Positions 35,535 to 46,849 of a stretch of DNA of 64,000 bases are shown here, in pieces. Source of the DNA: Rhynchosporium graminicola (Eukaryota > Ascomycota > Leotiomycetes > Helotiales > Ploettnerulaceae); assembly GCA_900074885.1 (NCBI GenBank), contig FJUW01000026.1, positions 372,001 to 436,000 of the forward strand, read 5' to 3'. Each line of letters opens with the position of its first letter. Positions within the stretch are counted from its first letter, which is position 1. The position numbers and the translations under genes are program-made. The notes beneath the pieces were generated by a model. The model made no database searches, was not told the origin of the DNA, and was given only the letters and a program-made list of their open reading frames with translations.

Positions 35535-36352
35535 CGTGGTTGTGTTGTGTGTAACTATCTAACTGCAATGAAGCTTGACCCAAAATATTTGGACTGCTCG
35601 GACCCACTATTGTTGCCTGATTGGTGTAAGGCGAGGCTGTCTCGAGGCTGTCTGAATTCACCTCCGGCGAAGGGAGAGGAAGTGCTAATCGTTTCTTACT
35701 CCGAAATTCGACCAGGTAGATTCCTATGACAGCTTTTTGCTTTTCCTTTTCCTTTTTCCCCCTCGATCATCATTCAAGCATAGTCCTTTGATACTCTCAT
35801 GATTCAAACAATCTAATACTGTCGTGAGTCGTGACTAGAAATTGTCTTTGAAATTGGCACAAGTACTATAATTATTGCATGACAACGATTCTTCTTTCAG
35901 TAAACCTCCATGGTATCTCAGTGACATTGTTTACTCAAGAATATTTCTTCTGATAAAATGATACTACAAAGTAATTGTATAACGAGCTCAAGCTTCTATT
36001 CACTAGTCGTTTGCTCCACGCTAAACGCTTGGGCGAGGAAGTGAAGGCGAACTCCGAAGAGGTCGAGGAAAGTAACGTCCACTCTTTGATTCCTTGACTG
36101 CTTCACTCCGGGCCGGGCCTGATGGGTTTATTCTCGTTCGAATCTACAAGGAAAGCATGAGAACCAAAACTTGCCCCTGCTTGATGCTGTTCTCTTCGAG
36201 GGGACGAGACATCTTCGAACCATCTTGACTATACAAAGACCATCGCTTAATGTGGCAAGCCAAACAAGCATCTAACCAAATACTTCTCATAGGAGTCACA
36301 AGAGCACGAAAATCTCCAGGTCCATATTCGAACAAGGGCCTGAATTTGAGCA
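35535..36352. other. Intergenic, divergent promoters of mS42 and MoCo sulfurase genes
   Basis: 818 bases between head-to-head genes. C/T-rich (CTTTTCC repeats near 35740) on the mS42 side. No gene was seen. Confidence 0.5.
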
Positions 36353-39028
36353 ATGGCGGATGGATACAATCAAGATGTTGAAGATTTCAGAGGGGAAGAG
36401 TATCCAATGCTCAAGGGTAAACAAGTCTTATATTGAATCTGGCAGTCTAAACTAACTACAGTCTGCAGATGCCATTTACCTCGACCATGCTGGCACTACG
36501 ATCTACTCAAAGTCCCTGATGGAGCGCTTCATGTGTGACATGATGTCGAATCTATATGGCAATCCTCATTCCGCCTCCCCCTCCTCCCAGTTATCAACAA
36601 ACAGGATCGAAGATATTCGATCGAAGGTATTGCATTTCTTCAATGCTGATCCCTCTATGTTCGATCTTGTGTTTACCGCGAATGCGACAGCTGGAATAAA
36701 GCTTGTCATGGACGCTCTTCGGGACGTTGAACATGGATTTAATTATGGTTATCACCGAGATGCACATACAAGCCTTGTTGGCGTCCGGGAAATTGCTAGA
36801 GCAAGTCAATGCCTGGACGACGGAGATGTAGAGAATTGGCTTTCAGGCACGGTTTCGCTAGTAGAAGGTGGTCCGCAACTAGCTGTGGAAGTTTTCGCAT
36901 ATCCAGCTCAGTCAAACATGGATGGAAGAAGGCTGCCACTATCTTGGATTCCAAGAGCCCGAAATAGTTCTATGGTCTCGCCAGCCTACACGATACTAGA
37001 TGCTTCTGCTTATGTGTCGACCGCTCAACTGAATTTGAGCAATGCCGACACAGCTCCAGACTTCACCGTGCTGAGTTTCTACAAGATATTTGGCTTTCCT
37101 GACCTTGGCGGTCTGATTGTCCGAAAGGAATCTGGCGACATCCTGAAGGAGCGGAAGTACTTTGGCGGTGGAACAGTCGATGTGGTAGTTTGCGGTAAGG
37201 AGCAATGGCATGCTTCTAAAGGAGACTCTTTCCACGAAAGGTTAGAAGATGGCTCTCTTCCAGTTCATAGCATCCTAGCACTGGATGCTGCGATCGATGT
37301 TCACAAGAAGCTGTACGGGTCTATGGAGCGAATTGCCCAGCACACAGCATTCCTGGCGCAGAGGCTATATAATGGTCTGGTTTCACTCCGACATGCCAAT
37401 TCGGAGCCTGTCTGCCAGATATACTCCCAGGGGTTTGCCTCAGAAATGCCTATAAGTAGTCAAGGACCTATTGTTGCTTTCAACTTACGGAATAGCAAGG
37501 GGGCTTGGATCAGCAACACTGAGTTCGAAAAGCTTGCTGTAGTCCAGAAATTCCACGTGAGAAGTGGTGGACTATGCAACCCAGGGGGCGTTGCAGCATG
37601 CTTGAATCTTGAGCCTTGGGAAATGCGAAAGAATTTCTCATGTAGGTCACTTCCGAGACGTTTCTTTTTCTGAATTTTATTCGAGGGTATCAATGCCCAA
37701 AATGAGCTTCATCATTTAATTCTCATATGAAGATATCACTAATCATGATGTTCTTGTAGCTGGCTTCAGATGTGGTGCGGAGACTGACATATATTGCGGG
37801 AAGATTACTGGTGTTATTCGAGCTAGTATGGGCGCGATGACAACCCAAGGAGATGTCGACGCTTTTGTTGCTTTTATCAGAGAGTTTTATGTAGAAAATC
37901 TCACTTTCCCCCTTGTCACCCTATCAAATATTGAAGAGTCCGGTAAGCAATCTCCATTATCATCTTGTGCGACCAAGACTCTCCCAAACTTTCTGAAAAA
38001 TGTACTAATTCTCTCTTGTAGGTCAACTCGTTGTGGAAAGCTTGACCATCTATCCCATCAAGAGTTGTGGAGGATTTGCTATCCCACTGAACACTGACTG
38101 GGAGATCAGACCAGAAGGTCTTGCTTGGGACAGGGAGTGGTGTCTTGTCCAGCAGGGTACTGGACAAGCATTGAATCAAAAACGGCACCCACGCATGGCG
38201 TTGATCCGACCCGCAATCGATTTTGACAGAGGTGTGCTACGAGTGCGATGTGTCGGATCGTCTGAAGAGATCACAGTGCCGTTGTCATCTATTCCAGTCT
38301 GCTTCGAGACTGACAGCGGCACGCAGCCAACGCGCGTTTGTGGAGATGCCATCGTTACGCGTAAATACGCAAGTTCTAAAGTCAATAAGTTTTTCTCGGA
38401 AGTCCTAGACGTTCCTTGTGCCCTTGCTCGCTTTCCCGCCGGTGGATCAGGATTCAGCACTCGCCACGCAAAGGCACATTTGCAGAAGCACCAAATTTCC
38501 ATAGCGGATGCGCCGAAAGCGGCCCTGGTTGCAGGGACCCAAGCTCCTCCAACTCCCCCAGACTCAGATTCTGAAGTTCCGAGACGGCCGATACTTTTAT
38601 CAAATGAAAGCCCAATCCTAGTCATTGCTCGATCTAGTCTCGACGCACTCAACAAGCAAATTACAAAAGTTGGTGGAAAACCTGCATCTGCATCTGTCTT
38701 TCGAGCGAACGTCGTTTTGGCTTCATCTGAGTCCAAGATTATGGAGCCTTACGGCGAAGATCACTGGACCTCTCTGAGAATAGGAAAGCAGACATTTCAA
38801 ATGCTGGGCTCATGTCGGAGGTGCCACATGATCTGTATTGATCAGGAAACAGCAGAGAAGAACGACCAGCCCTTTTTGACTTTGGCAAAGACCCGCAGAT
38901 TTGACTCAAAGATATTCTTTGGATCTCACATGTGCCATGTGCCATCTGAAAACTTAACGACGACGAGCCAGTTCCCTTCAATCAGAGCTGGCGATCCTGT
39001 AAAAGTATCTGTCGAGGATTCTCTGTGA
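36353..39028 (+). CDS. Molybdenum cofactor sulfurase (NifS-like + MOSC)
   Basis: Exons 36353-36416, 36469-37641, 37760-37942 and 38022-39028, 808 aa, full length. It transfers sulfur from cysteine to the molybdenum cofactor, activating xanthine dehydrogenase and aldehyde oxidase; the Aspergillus gene is hxB. The N-terminal half is an aminotransferase-V fold: IYLDHAGTTIYSKSL, GNPHSASPSSQLS, the PLP-lysine loop SFYKIFGFPDLGGLIV, and the persulfide cysteine loop GGLCNPGGVAACL. The C-terminal half is MOSC: SLTIYPIKSCGGFAI, WDREWCLV, GSCRRCHMICID. All introns are GT-AG; three of the four exon joins are phase 1. Runs tandem to the 2EXR gene 612 bases downstream. Confidence 0.95.
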
Positions 39029-39640
39029 TAGGGTATCTTCACGAGCAACTTCAGCCTCAGCTAGTTGTAGCGTCTTCACATTCCGAGCTTGGCCGGGCTT
39101 CAGCAGTAACTGATGCTGCTTATAATGATCTTACCAACATTTGTTTTTGGCAATCAAAGTAATCAGGCAAACTCCTACCTACTTTACAAACAAGAGCTGT
39201 TTTTGACAGGTGGTTGCTTAAGCAAAGCAGTGACTTGAACTTGCTATAGACAATCAGGTATCTGTGGCCGCTCCACTCACTCTTAATGCTAGTCTTACAC
39301 GGACAAAGAATGCGATATTACTTGCCGATGTATCTACTTGTATCCTAAAGATATGCCTTCTGTAAGAATAGCTTATCTGCTACATATCTAGCAGTGGATA
39401 GCTATTCACGTCTCCCAGGGTTGTCTTAAGTAGTCGTGCTCGCTTAGGTTCGAGACAAGCGCATCCGACCCCTTTCGAGTAAGCGAGCGATAACACCAAG
39501 TGTAAACACTCACTCTTAACGACAACTCGAATCCAGTCATTCTTCTTCGAATTATCAATTCTTTCGAACTGTAAGATGAGACTTGTGGTACGGGGCTCCA
39601 CTTAAGGAGCCTACCTCGGCCAGCGCCAAGATATGATCTC
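39029..39640. other. Intergenic, MoCo sulfurase 3' / 2EXR promoter
   Basis: 612 bases; no supported gene. Confidence 0.5.
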
Positions 39641-41279
39641 ATGTTTCTCCCCCACGACCACTTCTCGTCAACATCAACAAACCTTCAACCGCGTTCATCT
39701 GTAGCCATGAGTGCTTCCAACTCAGGAACAGACATAGCATTAGTTGCGAGAGTAGACGACCTGAAGCGCAAGCTTAGGTACAAATACCCGTTTGCTAAAG
39801 GAACCGAGCCCAAGAAAGCAAAAATGGCTGCTGAACTCAAGGTGTTGCGAAGTCGCCCTGGCAGACCTGCAATTCATTTTCACCGCTTCGCCGATCTGTG
39901 TGCTGAACTACAGGATAGGATCTGGTATGTATTCTTGAAGCTCATTTCTCCTCTATTCAATGACTCAAGACTGGCTTGAGACGCGTTCAATTCTCTTCCC
40001 AAGACATCCATTAGTGAACGATTGCTAACACGCATTGCGTGCAGGGAGACGGTCTGCTTTGATAGTCCTGCAACCATCGGAATCATTGTCACAAACCACC
40101 ATGTCAAGATGGTCGGCACTCTACCAAGTTTCCCTCATTTATTGCACGCCACTTCTGGTGCTAGAGCAATTGGACTCAGATTCTACGAGGCCGTTAAGAG
40201 CTTCAAAACCTTCGATCGAGAGCCTCATCTCTCTGCAGTCAATCTACACCCCCTCAATCTTGGTCCAATGCCTCCCACCCAAGCTGTGCCTGGTCCGATT
40301 CTGCCTCCTCCTGCCATTGGCTTTGGGTATTCTACTTTCGGCATGATCCCAAATCTTAGACCTCCTGCTCACATCAGAGTCCAAGTCCCCATGTCTGTAC
40401 CAGATCCAGAAAGAGTCATCCTAGTAGGGACTACACCGGTATTGGAGGGAAATGTTATCAGCTTCAAAGAGACGCCAGAACACGCCGGCGAGCTCCTTCC
40501 AGTCGAGGACGTACAGACAATCCTATCAGCACGTGCCGGAGTCCACAAGATCTACGTTAACTTTTCCGCGGACTTGTTCAAGTAAGTCCCTCCTTTGCAT
40601 AGTTACACTCAAGCTCGGCCGCTAAACCTCTCGCTGAATAACAACTGACTTTGGCTTCAGGCTACAAATTAAAGACAAGGTTACTCAGTACTACTATCCA
40701 ACCATCAGTTTCACCGAAGACTCCACAGGTAAAGCTCCCAAGAAAGCTCGCCTCGAGGGAAACGATCTCGAAGAAGCTATCGCAACCCTCCGTTACGATT
40801 ATAGAGTTCCTCCCCAATTCTCCGGCATCGGCAATCTCCCTCCTATCTTCGACAAGATCGAGAATCTGGTCCTCAATCTCGTCTTGCTTCCGTGCGCAGA
40901 TGTCACGAGATTCTCCGAATGGGCAGAAAAGGAAGTTGAGACACTCTTGTCATCTGTCTACGTCAGCTCCACCCTTCGTCGCTTCTCCAACCTTCATCGT
41001 GTCGACTTTCACATTGGCTCTGACAACAAGATCGACCCTCTCAGAACCACTGTCACCCTAAAGCACTTCCGATGTTTCCATGTCCGGAATACGGATGGAG
41101 TGACCTTCGACGAGGCTCAGGTCAAATTGGTGGAGGAGTACCTTGAATACGAGATGGTGAAGATTAGAGAGGAGCTTGGCAAGGATTACCTTGAGAGCCC
41201 CCGACTTGTCACGTTTGTTGAGGACAAGGCTTGGGAGATTGTTACCGCTGATGAGTTCGCTCAGCTATTGAATTTTTGA
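39641..41279 (+). CDS. 2EXR-domain protein
   Basis: Exons 39641-39924, 40045-40581 and 40661-41279, 479 aa. At about residues 77-95 the typical 2EXR start is visible (FHRFADLCAELQDRIW, broken by intron 1), and ETVCFDSPATIGIIV follows. 2EXR proteins are a large mould-specific family of unknown function. The middle has a Pro-rich spacer, and the C-terminal 200 residues are mixed, ending with AWEIVTADEFAQLLNF. An alternative start at Met23 (MSASNSGTDIA) is equally plausible. The CTAAC branch point precedes the intron 1 acceptor. Confidence 0.75.
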
Positions 41280-42016
41280 TTCTTGTCAAATGAGGGTACA
41301 TTCGGTGCAACCTGCTAACCGACAATGACAATCAACAGTCGTGGCATGGTCGGATGACATCAAATAGATAGCTTAAATCGATACGGTGAAATTCAGGAAG
41401 CTCTCAAAGGACATTACTAAGGTGATAATCATAAGGCCTCTCATAATCATATGATATTGATAGGATCGTTTCCTGTTCAGGTTTAAATCGTCAAATGTCA
41501 TGAAGTTATCAGAGGACTTTACTAATGTGATAATTATGTATCGTCGGATGTATAGATTAGGTATCTCAAAACATCACAGGACTTAATGAGATTTCTGCGC
41601 GTCATCTGATGATTGTAGGACACTGAATAGGAGCAGCTTATCCTCGGCACTGCGACCTTTATGCGTGACAAACGAGAGAAGTTGAGGCTGTGGGATACCT
41701 AGTTGACCTTCCTATCTGGGCCTGGGCAGGACCCCAATTGCGAAGCCGAATATCAAGCGAGAATCAACGTTGGATTTGAAGCTTATCCGCCCTTTCCGCC
41801 TGGCCCAGCACGTCTCTTGCGCAACATGAACAGCAGTTCTTGAAGGAGTATCACGAAATCTCTACAACTCTACTTCACACCACACTCTAGGCACGACTTT
41901 CTGCTGTTGAGTTTATCTATCATCGCGATCATAAACCCCCACCACTCGCGACACAACACGCCAACAACCCACGCAATCTCGACCGGAACTAAGCAAACCA
42001 GGAGATACACATCAAA
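41280..42016. other. Intergenic with an imperfect direct repeat
   Basis: No gene. Contains two related copies of a roughly 60-base unit (41376-41436 and 41482-41540). The last 300 bases contain the SHR3 promoter. Confidence 0.6.
41376..41540. repeat. Imperfect direct repeat, two copies about 106 bases apart
   Basis: Each copy starts TAAATCG and later has GAAG, then AGGAC, TTACTAA and TGTGATAAT or GGTGATAAT. The copies differ at many bases, mainly single substitutions. Confidence 0.6.
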
Positions 42017-42733
42017 ATGGATCCAAGCAAAGTCTCAATCTTCAAGACCTATGAGAAGCCCAGAGGAGAGGGTGGCGCTAGTTCGTTTGCGACTTTCATG
42101 ATCATTGGCCGTAAGTCCAATCCAAACCGTCCGAACCTACAAGGCTGACAATTCGCAGCGGTATGCTTCTTCCTAGGCATGCTCTTCTCCTCTTTCCCTT
42201 ACGATTATCCTCTTCTCTGGACAACTGAAGCCACCCCCGCCGCGTTCTACGATCAATTGGAAATCCATCTCAGATTTCTCCACGCGTCTCCTCCGATAAT
42301 CGCGCGCATTCTCCATATTGCAATCTCAGTTGGCTTCGTTGGCTTTTTCATCAAGCTTTTCAAGCCTTCCGAGGCGAACCTCCTCTTCGATGGCGCATCC
42401 TTGGTCTTGTATCTTATCGCTACTGTCGTCTACATCACGAATATCGTCAAGGGTCTCCGCATTGTAACTATGGGTGTTTATGGGGTTCCTGAAGGAAACA
42501 CAGAGATCGCAATTGGGCGAGAAGATAGCTTGAGGGTTTTGGCTGCAAGTAATACCATTTTGGCACTTGTTTTGGTCGGAGTTCTGGTACTACAAGCTGG
42601 TCAGTGGTATGCTGAGCGAAAGGATCTTGATGAGTCCATCAAGTACGAGAAGGAGCAGGAGGAAAAGGCTGCTACGAAGAGTCCAAAGACCGGAACCCAC
42701 GTTACAAGATCGGCGTCTAAAAAGAAGCAGTGA
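42017..42733 (+). CDS. SHR3: SHR3-type ER chaperone of amino-acid permeases
   Basis: Exons 42017-42110 and 42159-42733, 222 aa. Shr3 sits in the ER membrane and helps newly made amino-acid permeases fold and enter COPII vesicles. Four membrane segments are visible at about 26-44, 78-99, 112-128 and 160-179, with a polar lumenal loop after the first (FPYDYPLLWTTEATP) and a charged, Lys-rich cytosolic tail (KYEKEQEEKAATKSPK to SASKKKQ). The first segment is interrupted by the intron (GGC-C / CG-GTATGC, phase 1). Fits the family's size and topology. Confidence 0.9.
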
Positions 42734-43520
42734 TTGTATGGGTGGGTAGGGCTGTGTGTTGTAGTATAGTCGGGTTGTACAATTTCTCGCAACTGAGATG
42801 TTGCATATGAGGGTGGGATATCTTTTAATATTTCTTTACAAATAGCACAATACCCTCTGACGATCTTTTTTGAAAGCTACTTCCCAAAACTGTTTGTCTT
42901 GATATCAAACCCGACACAAAAAACGAGACAATTATGCTTCTGCTCCTGCCTTTTTCTTTCTCAAGAGGTATGATCACTTCTGGAAGGCAATTGTCATGTT
43001 CATTCACCTCACCTATCAGTTATGCCAATTCACGCTTTCTCCACCCTCCTTCCCTCTGGTGGTCGAAAATCTTCTAAGGAGGGTTATGCCTTCACTCAAA
43101 TATATTTTTCATTCTCCCACCACAATTTCTTTCCCTTACACCTTGCAACTCTCACATCAGTGTTAACACTGATCAAGCTCAGCCAGCAGCCACGGAGTCT
43201 TTCTTCTACCGTGTTCTCCATCTTCAACACATACAGCTACTGCTATCTCATTTCTTTTCTCAAACACATTCCCAACAGCTGGAGTCTACAATTCATTATC
43301 TGACATCTACTCTATCTCTCTCTCTCTCTCTCTCTAGCTGCAACTTCGTGCTTACGACACCCTTGACTTACTTACCTGAAGGGAGCAACTCATCATTAGG
43401 TAATTCTTCGAATTTTACCTCATCGTCTGATGGCATTAACTGACCTTTCACGGGAACCTCAATCCTGCTGCTTATCCCAGCTTACTCAACTCCACACATA
43501 TCAACCAAACACCAAACAAG
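42734..43520. other. Intergenic, SHR3 3' / BTB promoter
   Basis: 787 bases. A (CT)n tract lies about 185-210 bases before the BTB gene start, typical of a mould 5' leader. Confidence 0.6.
43311..43336. repeat. (CT)n tract in BTB gene leader
   Basis: TCTCTC run of about 26 bases, interrupted once by TAT. Confidence 0.8.
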
Positions 43521-44617
43521 ATGACATCCTTAAACAGCACTGATGAACCCCCTTTGAAGCGACAGAGGGTTGCGAAGTCCAAGGCTCTGTTAAAGGATCT
43601 CCCAGCCGACGAGTTTCAAAAGTGAGTGCTTTCAAGTAGCACCAGTAATATGACTAAATTGGCCACTCTAGGAAAGCAGCAATGTACAGCGGACCATTTG
43701 TCACCATCACAGTCCGTGAGAAGGAGTTCGTCTTGTCCAAGCCACTCTTACAGTACTACACATCTTTCTTCGATGAGGATCTCAAAGCCCCTGGCCAGGA
43801 AGGTGAAGGCCGAGAGCTGGTGTTTGATGGCTGCTCCCCCGAGACTTTCCAACTGGTCCATCAATGGATCTACAATTCCCACATTAACATTCCCACGCTC
43901 CGTCAGAACAAAGTCCAGGATGGTCCCATCAATTGCATTCGTAATGGTAGCCATGGTTCTGCCGACCTCAAGAACGAAGCCAGTTTCGTACCCGAATCTG
44001 ATACCAAGACCGGTTCCAGTGTCACAACAATGTCCATCTTTGGTCCCAAAGTCCCCGCTGATACTCCAGCTTCGTCCCGTCAAAGCTCAGTCATTCCAAC
44101 TGAGAAGGATACTGCATTCACCAAGTGGGCCCACGAGGAAGATATCCATATTGAACACTTGCAAGGAATCGAGACAAATCCGAAAGCCCAAGCCATCTCG
44201 CGTATCCTGGCGTTCTTGAAACTGGCTAACACCATCGGATTGCTTGGCCCTTTCGATTCAGTCGTCGTTGAGATCCGGTCTATCATCCTGTCCTTCGGAG
44301 GTGCTCTGTTGGCAGGACACATTCGGGCCGCATCTGAATTACCTTCTGGTCATTCGGTCCGCATCCTCTTCGCAGAAGCCTGCTTGAGAGCATTCGCTAA
44401 GGACATGTTTCCCCGCCCTGAAGGAGCCAAGCCATCGGTCGCATTCAAATTCGACAAGGAACTGGACGAGTTGGATAGTTTCGCTGCAGACTTGATCCGT
44501 GTCTACAAGAATGTATCTAAGAAGAAGGCGCAGGTTCTTGGCAAGAAGGAAGGCGTCGTTGATTTTCTCTGCGCCGATCCGTTGACTTCTGGTACTTTCC
44601 GCCTGCCAGGAATTTGA
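43521..44617 (+). CDS. BTB/POZ domain protein
   Basis: Exons 43521-43621 and 43672-44617, 348 aa. After a basic, possibly nuclear signal (PLKRQRVAKSKALLK), the BTB fold starts at about residue 38: GPFVTITVREKEFVLSKPLL, then YYTSFFDEDL, and FQLVHQWIYNSHINIP. The BTB is followed by a Ser/Thr-rich spacer and a helical C-terminal part (AISRILAFLKLANTIGLLG). BTB proteins dimerise and often act with cullin-3, but no MATH or Kelch domain is present. Function unknown. Confidence 0.8.
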
Positions 44618-45518
44618 GCCAAAATTTGCATTACATGGTCTGGAGTGGGAGCCTAAAGTTAGGAACGGTTATGAAAACATTATTATGGTGGGGGCAGTGA
44701 AGAAAGCATGCAATTCGGTAGCATGAAGATGCTAAAGGCAGCAGAGCTCATAGTTTCGAGCTCATGGGATCTGGTAGAAGTCTCTCGGACCTGGTGGAGC
44801 AATATGCATGTCCAGATGCGGAACATCTACTTAGTCTTCAATTACTCTTCAAATCTTGCATCGGATGCATCACATCGGGCTCAGCAATAGACTGGAAGAA
44901 AAGCAATCGTAATAAAGTAGATTTCTCTCAAAATAAGGAAGCTAGCCTAAACAGGTCTCGAGAAATGAAGCATAATATCCTATGATAGTTTTGTAATTCT
45001 CGAAGAGTTGAGAAAACATCCTGTGCCTGATTCGGGACTCCCAAACTTGCGAGGTTAAAGCTTCAAAATGCTTGAGTCACTTTAGCTTATCACTTTACGT
45101 GAAAATATCTTATGGCTTTTGAATTTAAATCGAGCTCTTGCTTCACCAGTAACCAAGTGGCTCCATCCCTCATGTCCATCCACTCCCACTGCTGCTCAAT
45201 TTTATCACCTCTTCCAACCAAACTTCCAACAATTACAGCCTCCTCGTAATAGAGGTAATGCAACTTATCCGAAACAGAGTGAAATTATTTGACTCGAAAC
45301 CGGTATAAGCAAGATACGTTTGCCATGTCACTGGTAGATATCACGAGCATGTCCTTTTGAGTCCGCTCTTCTTCATCTAGCTATATATCCTTTACCAAGT
45401 AACTTCACCCGGAAATCAAGACACATAGGTCATAAAGTATCAAGACTATATCCCTGTATCTCAAAATCAAAATCTGAACAGTTTTATGCTCAATTCAAGT
45501 CATAGTAAAGTTTCTAAA
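44618..45518. other. Intergenic
   Basis: AT-rich; no supported gene. Short frames at 44.7-45.0 kb look random. Confidence 0.5.
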
Positions 45519-46499
45519 ATGCCTGTTACAGCTCAGGTTGAAATCAACGCTCCACCAGGGGAAGCACAGGAAGTTTTAAGCCCAGTCCTCTGTATACTTC
45601 GAATCTCTATCATTCCTTCCACCAGTACCTCGCAGATAAACCAGGAGAATCGAGTTTCTCGATTTTGAGCACTGGTCCGAAATCAAGAGTGACATGATCG
45701 AATCGATCGCTCATCTACCATCTCATCCTGATGGATCAGTTCGAGAGAATGACAAGCTAGCGGTTAGTTTTGAAAAAGTAGAGGAGGTATTTGAATATCC
45801 TTGTTCTTAATTAATCTCATTCAATAACGAGGAGTTAAGATGAACTCTCTGCCTTTTAGGGAAGGTAGGAAACAAAGGAAGCGAGACTAACATACCTCAC
45901 CCAAGATATCAACGCAAGACTAGCCATCGCTTTTTCAACGGCACACAAGGATACTGTCAACGTCCCACCAGCTAATCCGAAACCCAGGCAAATCTCCCCT
46001 CCAAAATCCGCTGGGGGTGGCGATATCCTCTACCTCTTCTTTGGCGAGCACACCTTCCTTCCTTCCTTCTGCCTCCAGCTCAGCACTTGATATCCCGGAA
46101 AGGCACAGTATACTAGCAGGGATTTTTCCACAAGATCTCAAAAAAGCCCACATCAATTCCCAGGAGTTCTTTTCCATCACATGGAGATCTCGGGATATTC
46201 TTGAGCCATGCTTGATGGGATTTTTTTTTCTGCGGCTTTTCTTTCTAGATTTGATAGCGAGGTTGAGGTTGCTTGGAAGATACTGACGAGCCTGTTGTCA
46301 TGGGAACGCGTTCCTTGCAGGGTCTATTAGCATGCAGAAGATTCTAGAGGGTACTGTGATGGATGTTAAGAGAGGGTTTGAGGAAGTGGTGCAGAAGGGA
46401 AGGAGGTTAGGTTTGCTTTCAGTAGGGCTCGTTGGAGTGCTATTGGGAGACTGGATGAGGGTTTGGCAGGATATGGTGGAGCTGTTCATTGATGGATGA
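45519..46499 (+). pseudogene. Probable broken SRPBCC / polyketide-cyclase-like gene
   Basis: Pieces of one family lie in order on the plus strand but in different frames: MPVTAQVEINAPPGEAQEVL at 45519; NLYHSFHQYLADKPGE about 80 bases later in a shifted frame; EHWSEIKSDMIESIAHLP at about 45670, followed by a stop; LYLFFGEHTF near 46030; and DVKRGFEEVV before the stop at 46499. SRPBCC proteins bind lipids or small hydrophobic molecules in a helix-grip fold. The frame changes and stops do not fit normal splice sites, so I call it a relic. A gene with unusual introns is possible but less likely. Confidence 0.5.
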
Positions 46500-46849
46500 T
46501 TTTTTGATTGAGGATTGTATGACGGGCTTGGTATGTGATATAGAGGAATATCGGGAAGGAATTGAAGAGGGTCTCGACGTCTTTACCTAGTTTATTTACT
46601 TGACTCGCTTAGATGCTATGGTAGCTAATTTTAGGTGAAGAGGTCCCACCTCACGCATTTGCTCGTCAAACGAGAAGTGGGCAAGGGCAGGTTACTAGAT
46701 TTTGTCGTAGCCATCATATTCATTTATTCAATGCTTACCACGATGTCGTACACTAGCGAATCCTTGCAGATGTATATGAGACAAGCGTGAATTAACGACG
46801 GGTATATTTACGTTTCGCTTAAGTATTTATATACACACTATGTACACCC
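46500..46849. other. Intergenic
   Basis: 350 bases, AT-rich, 3' flank of the large minus-strand gene. Nothing else was seen. Confidence 0.5.
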
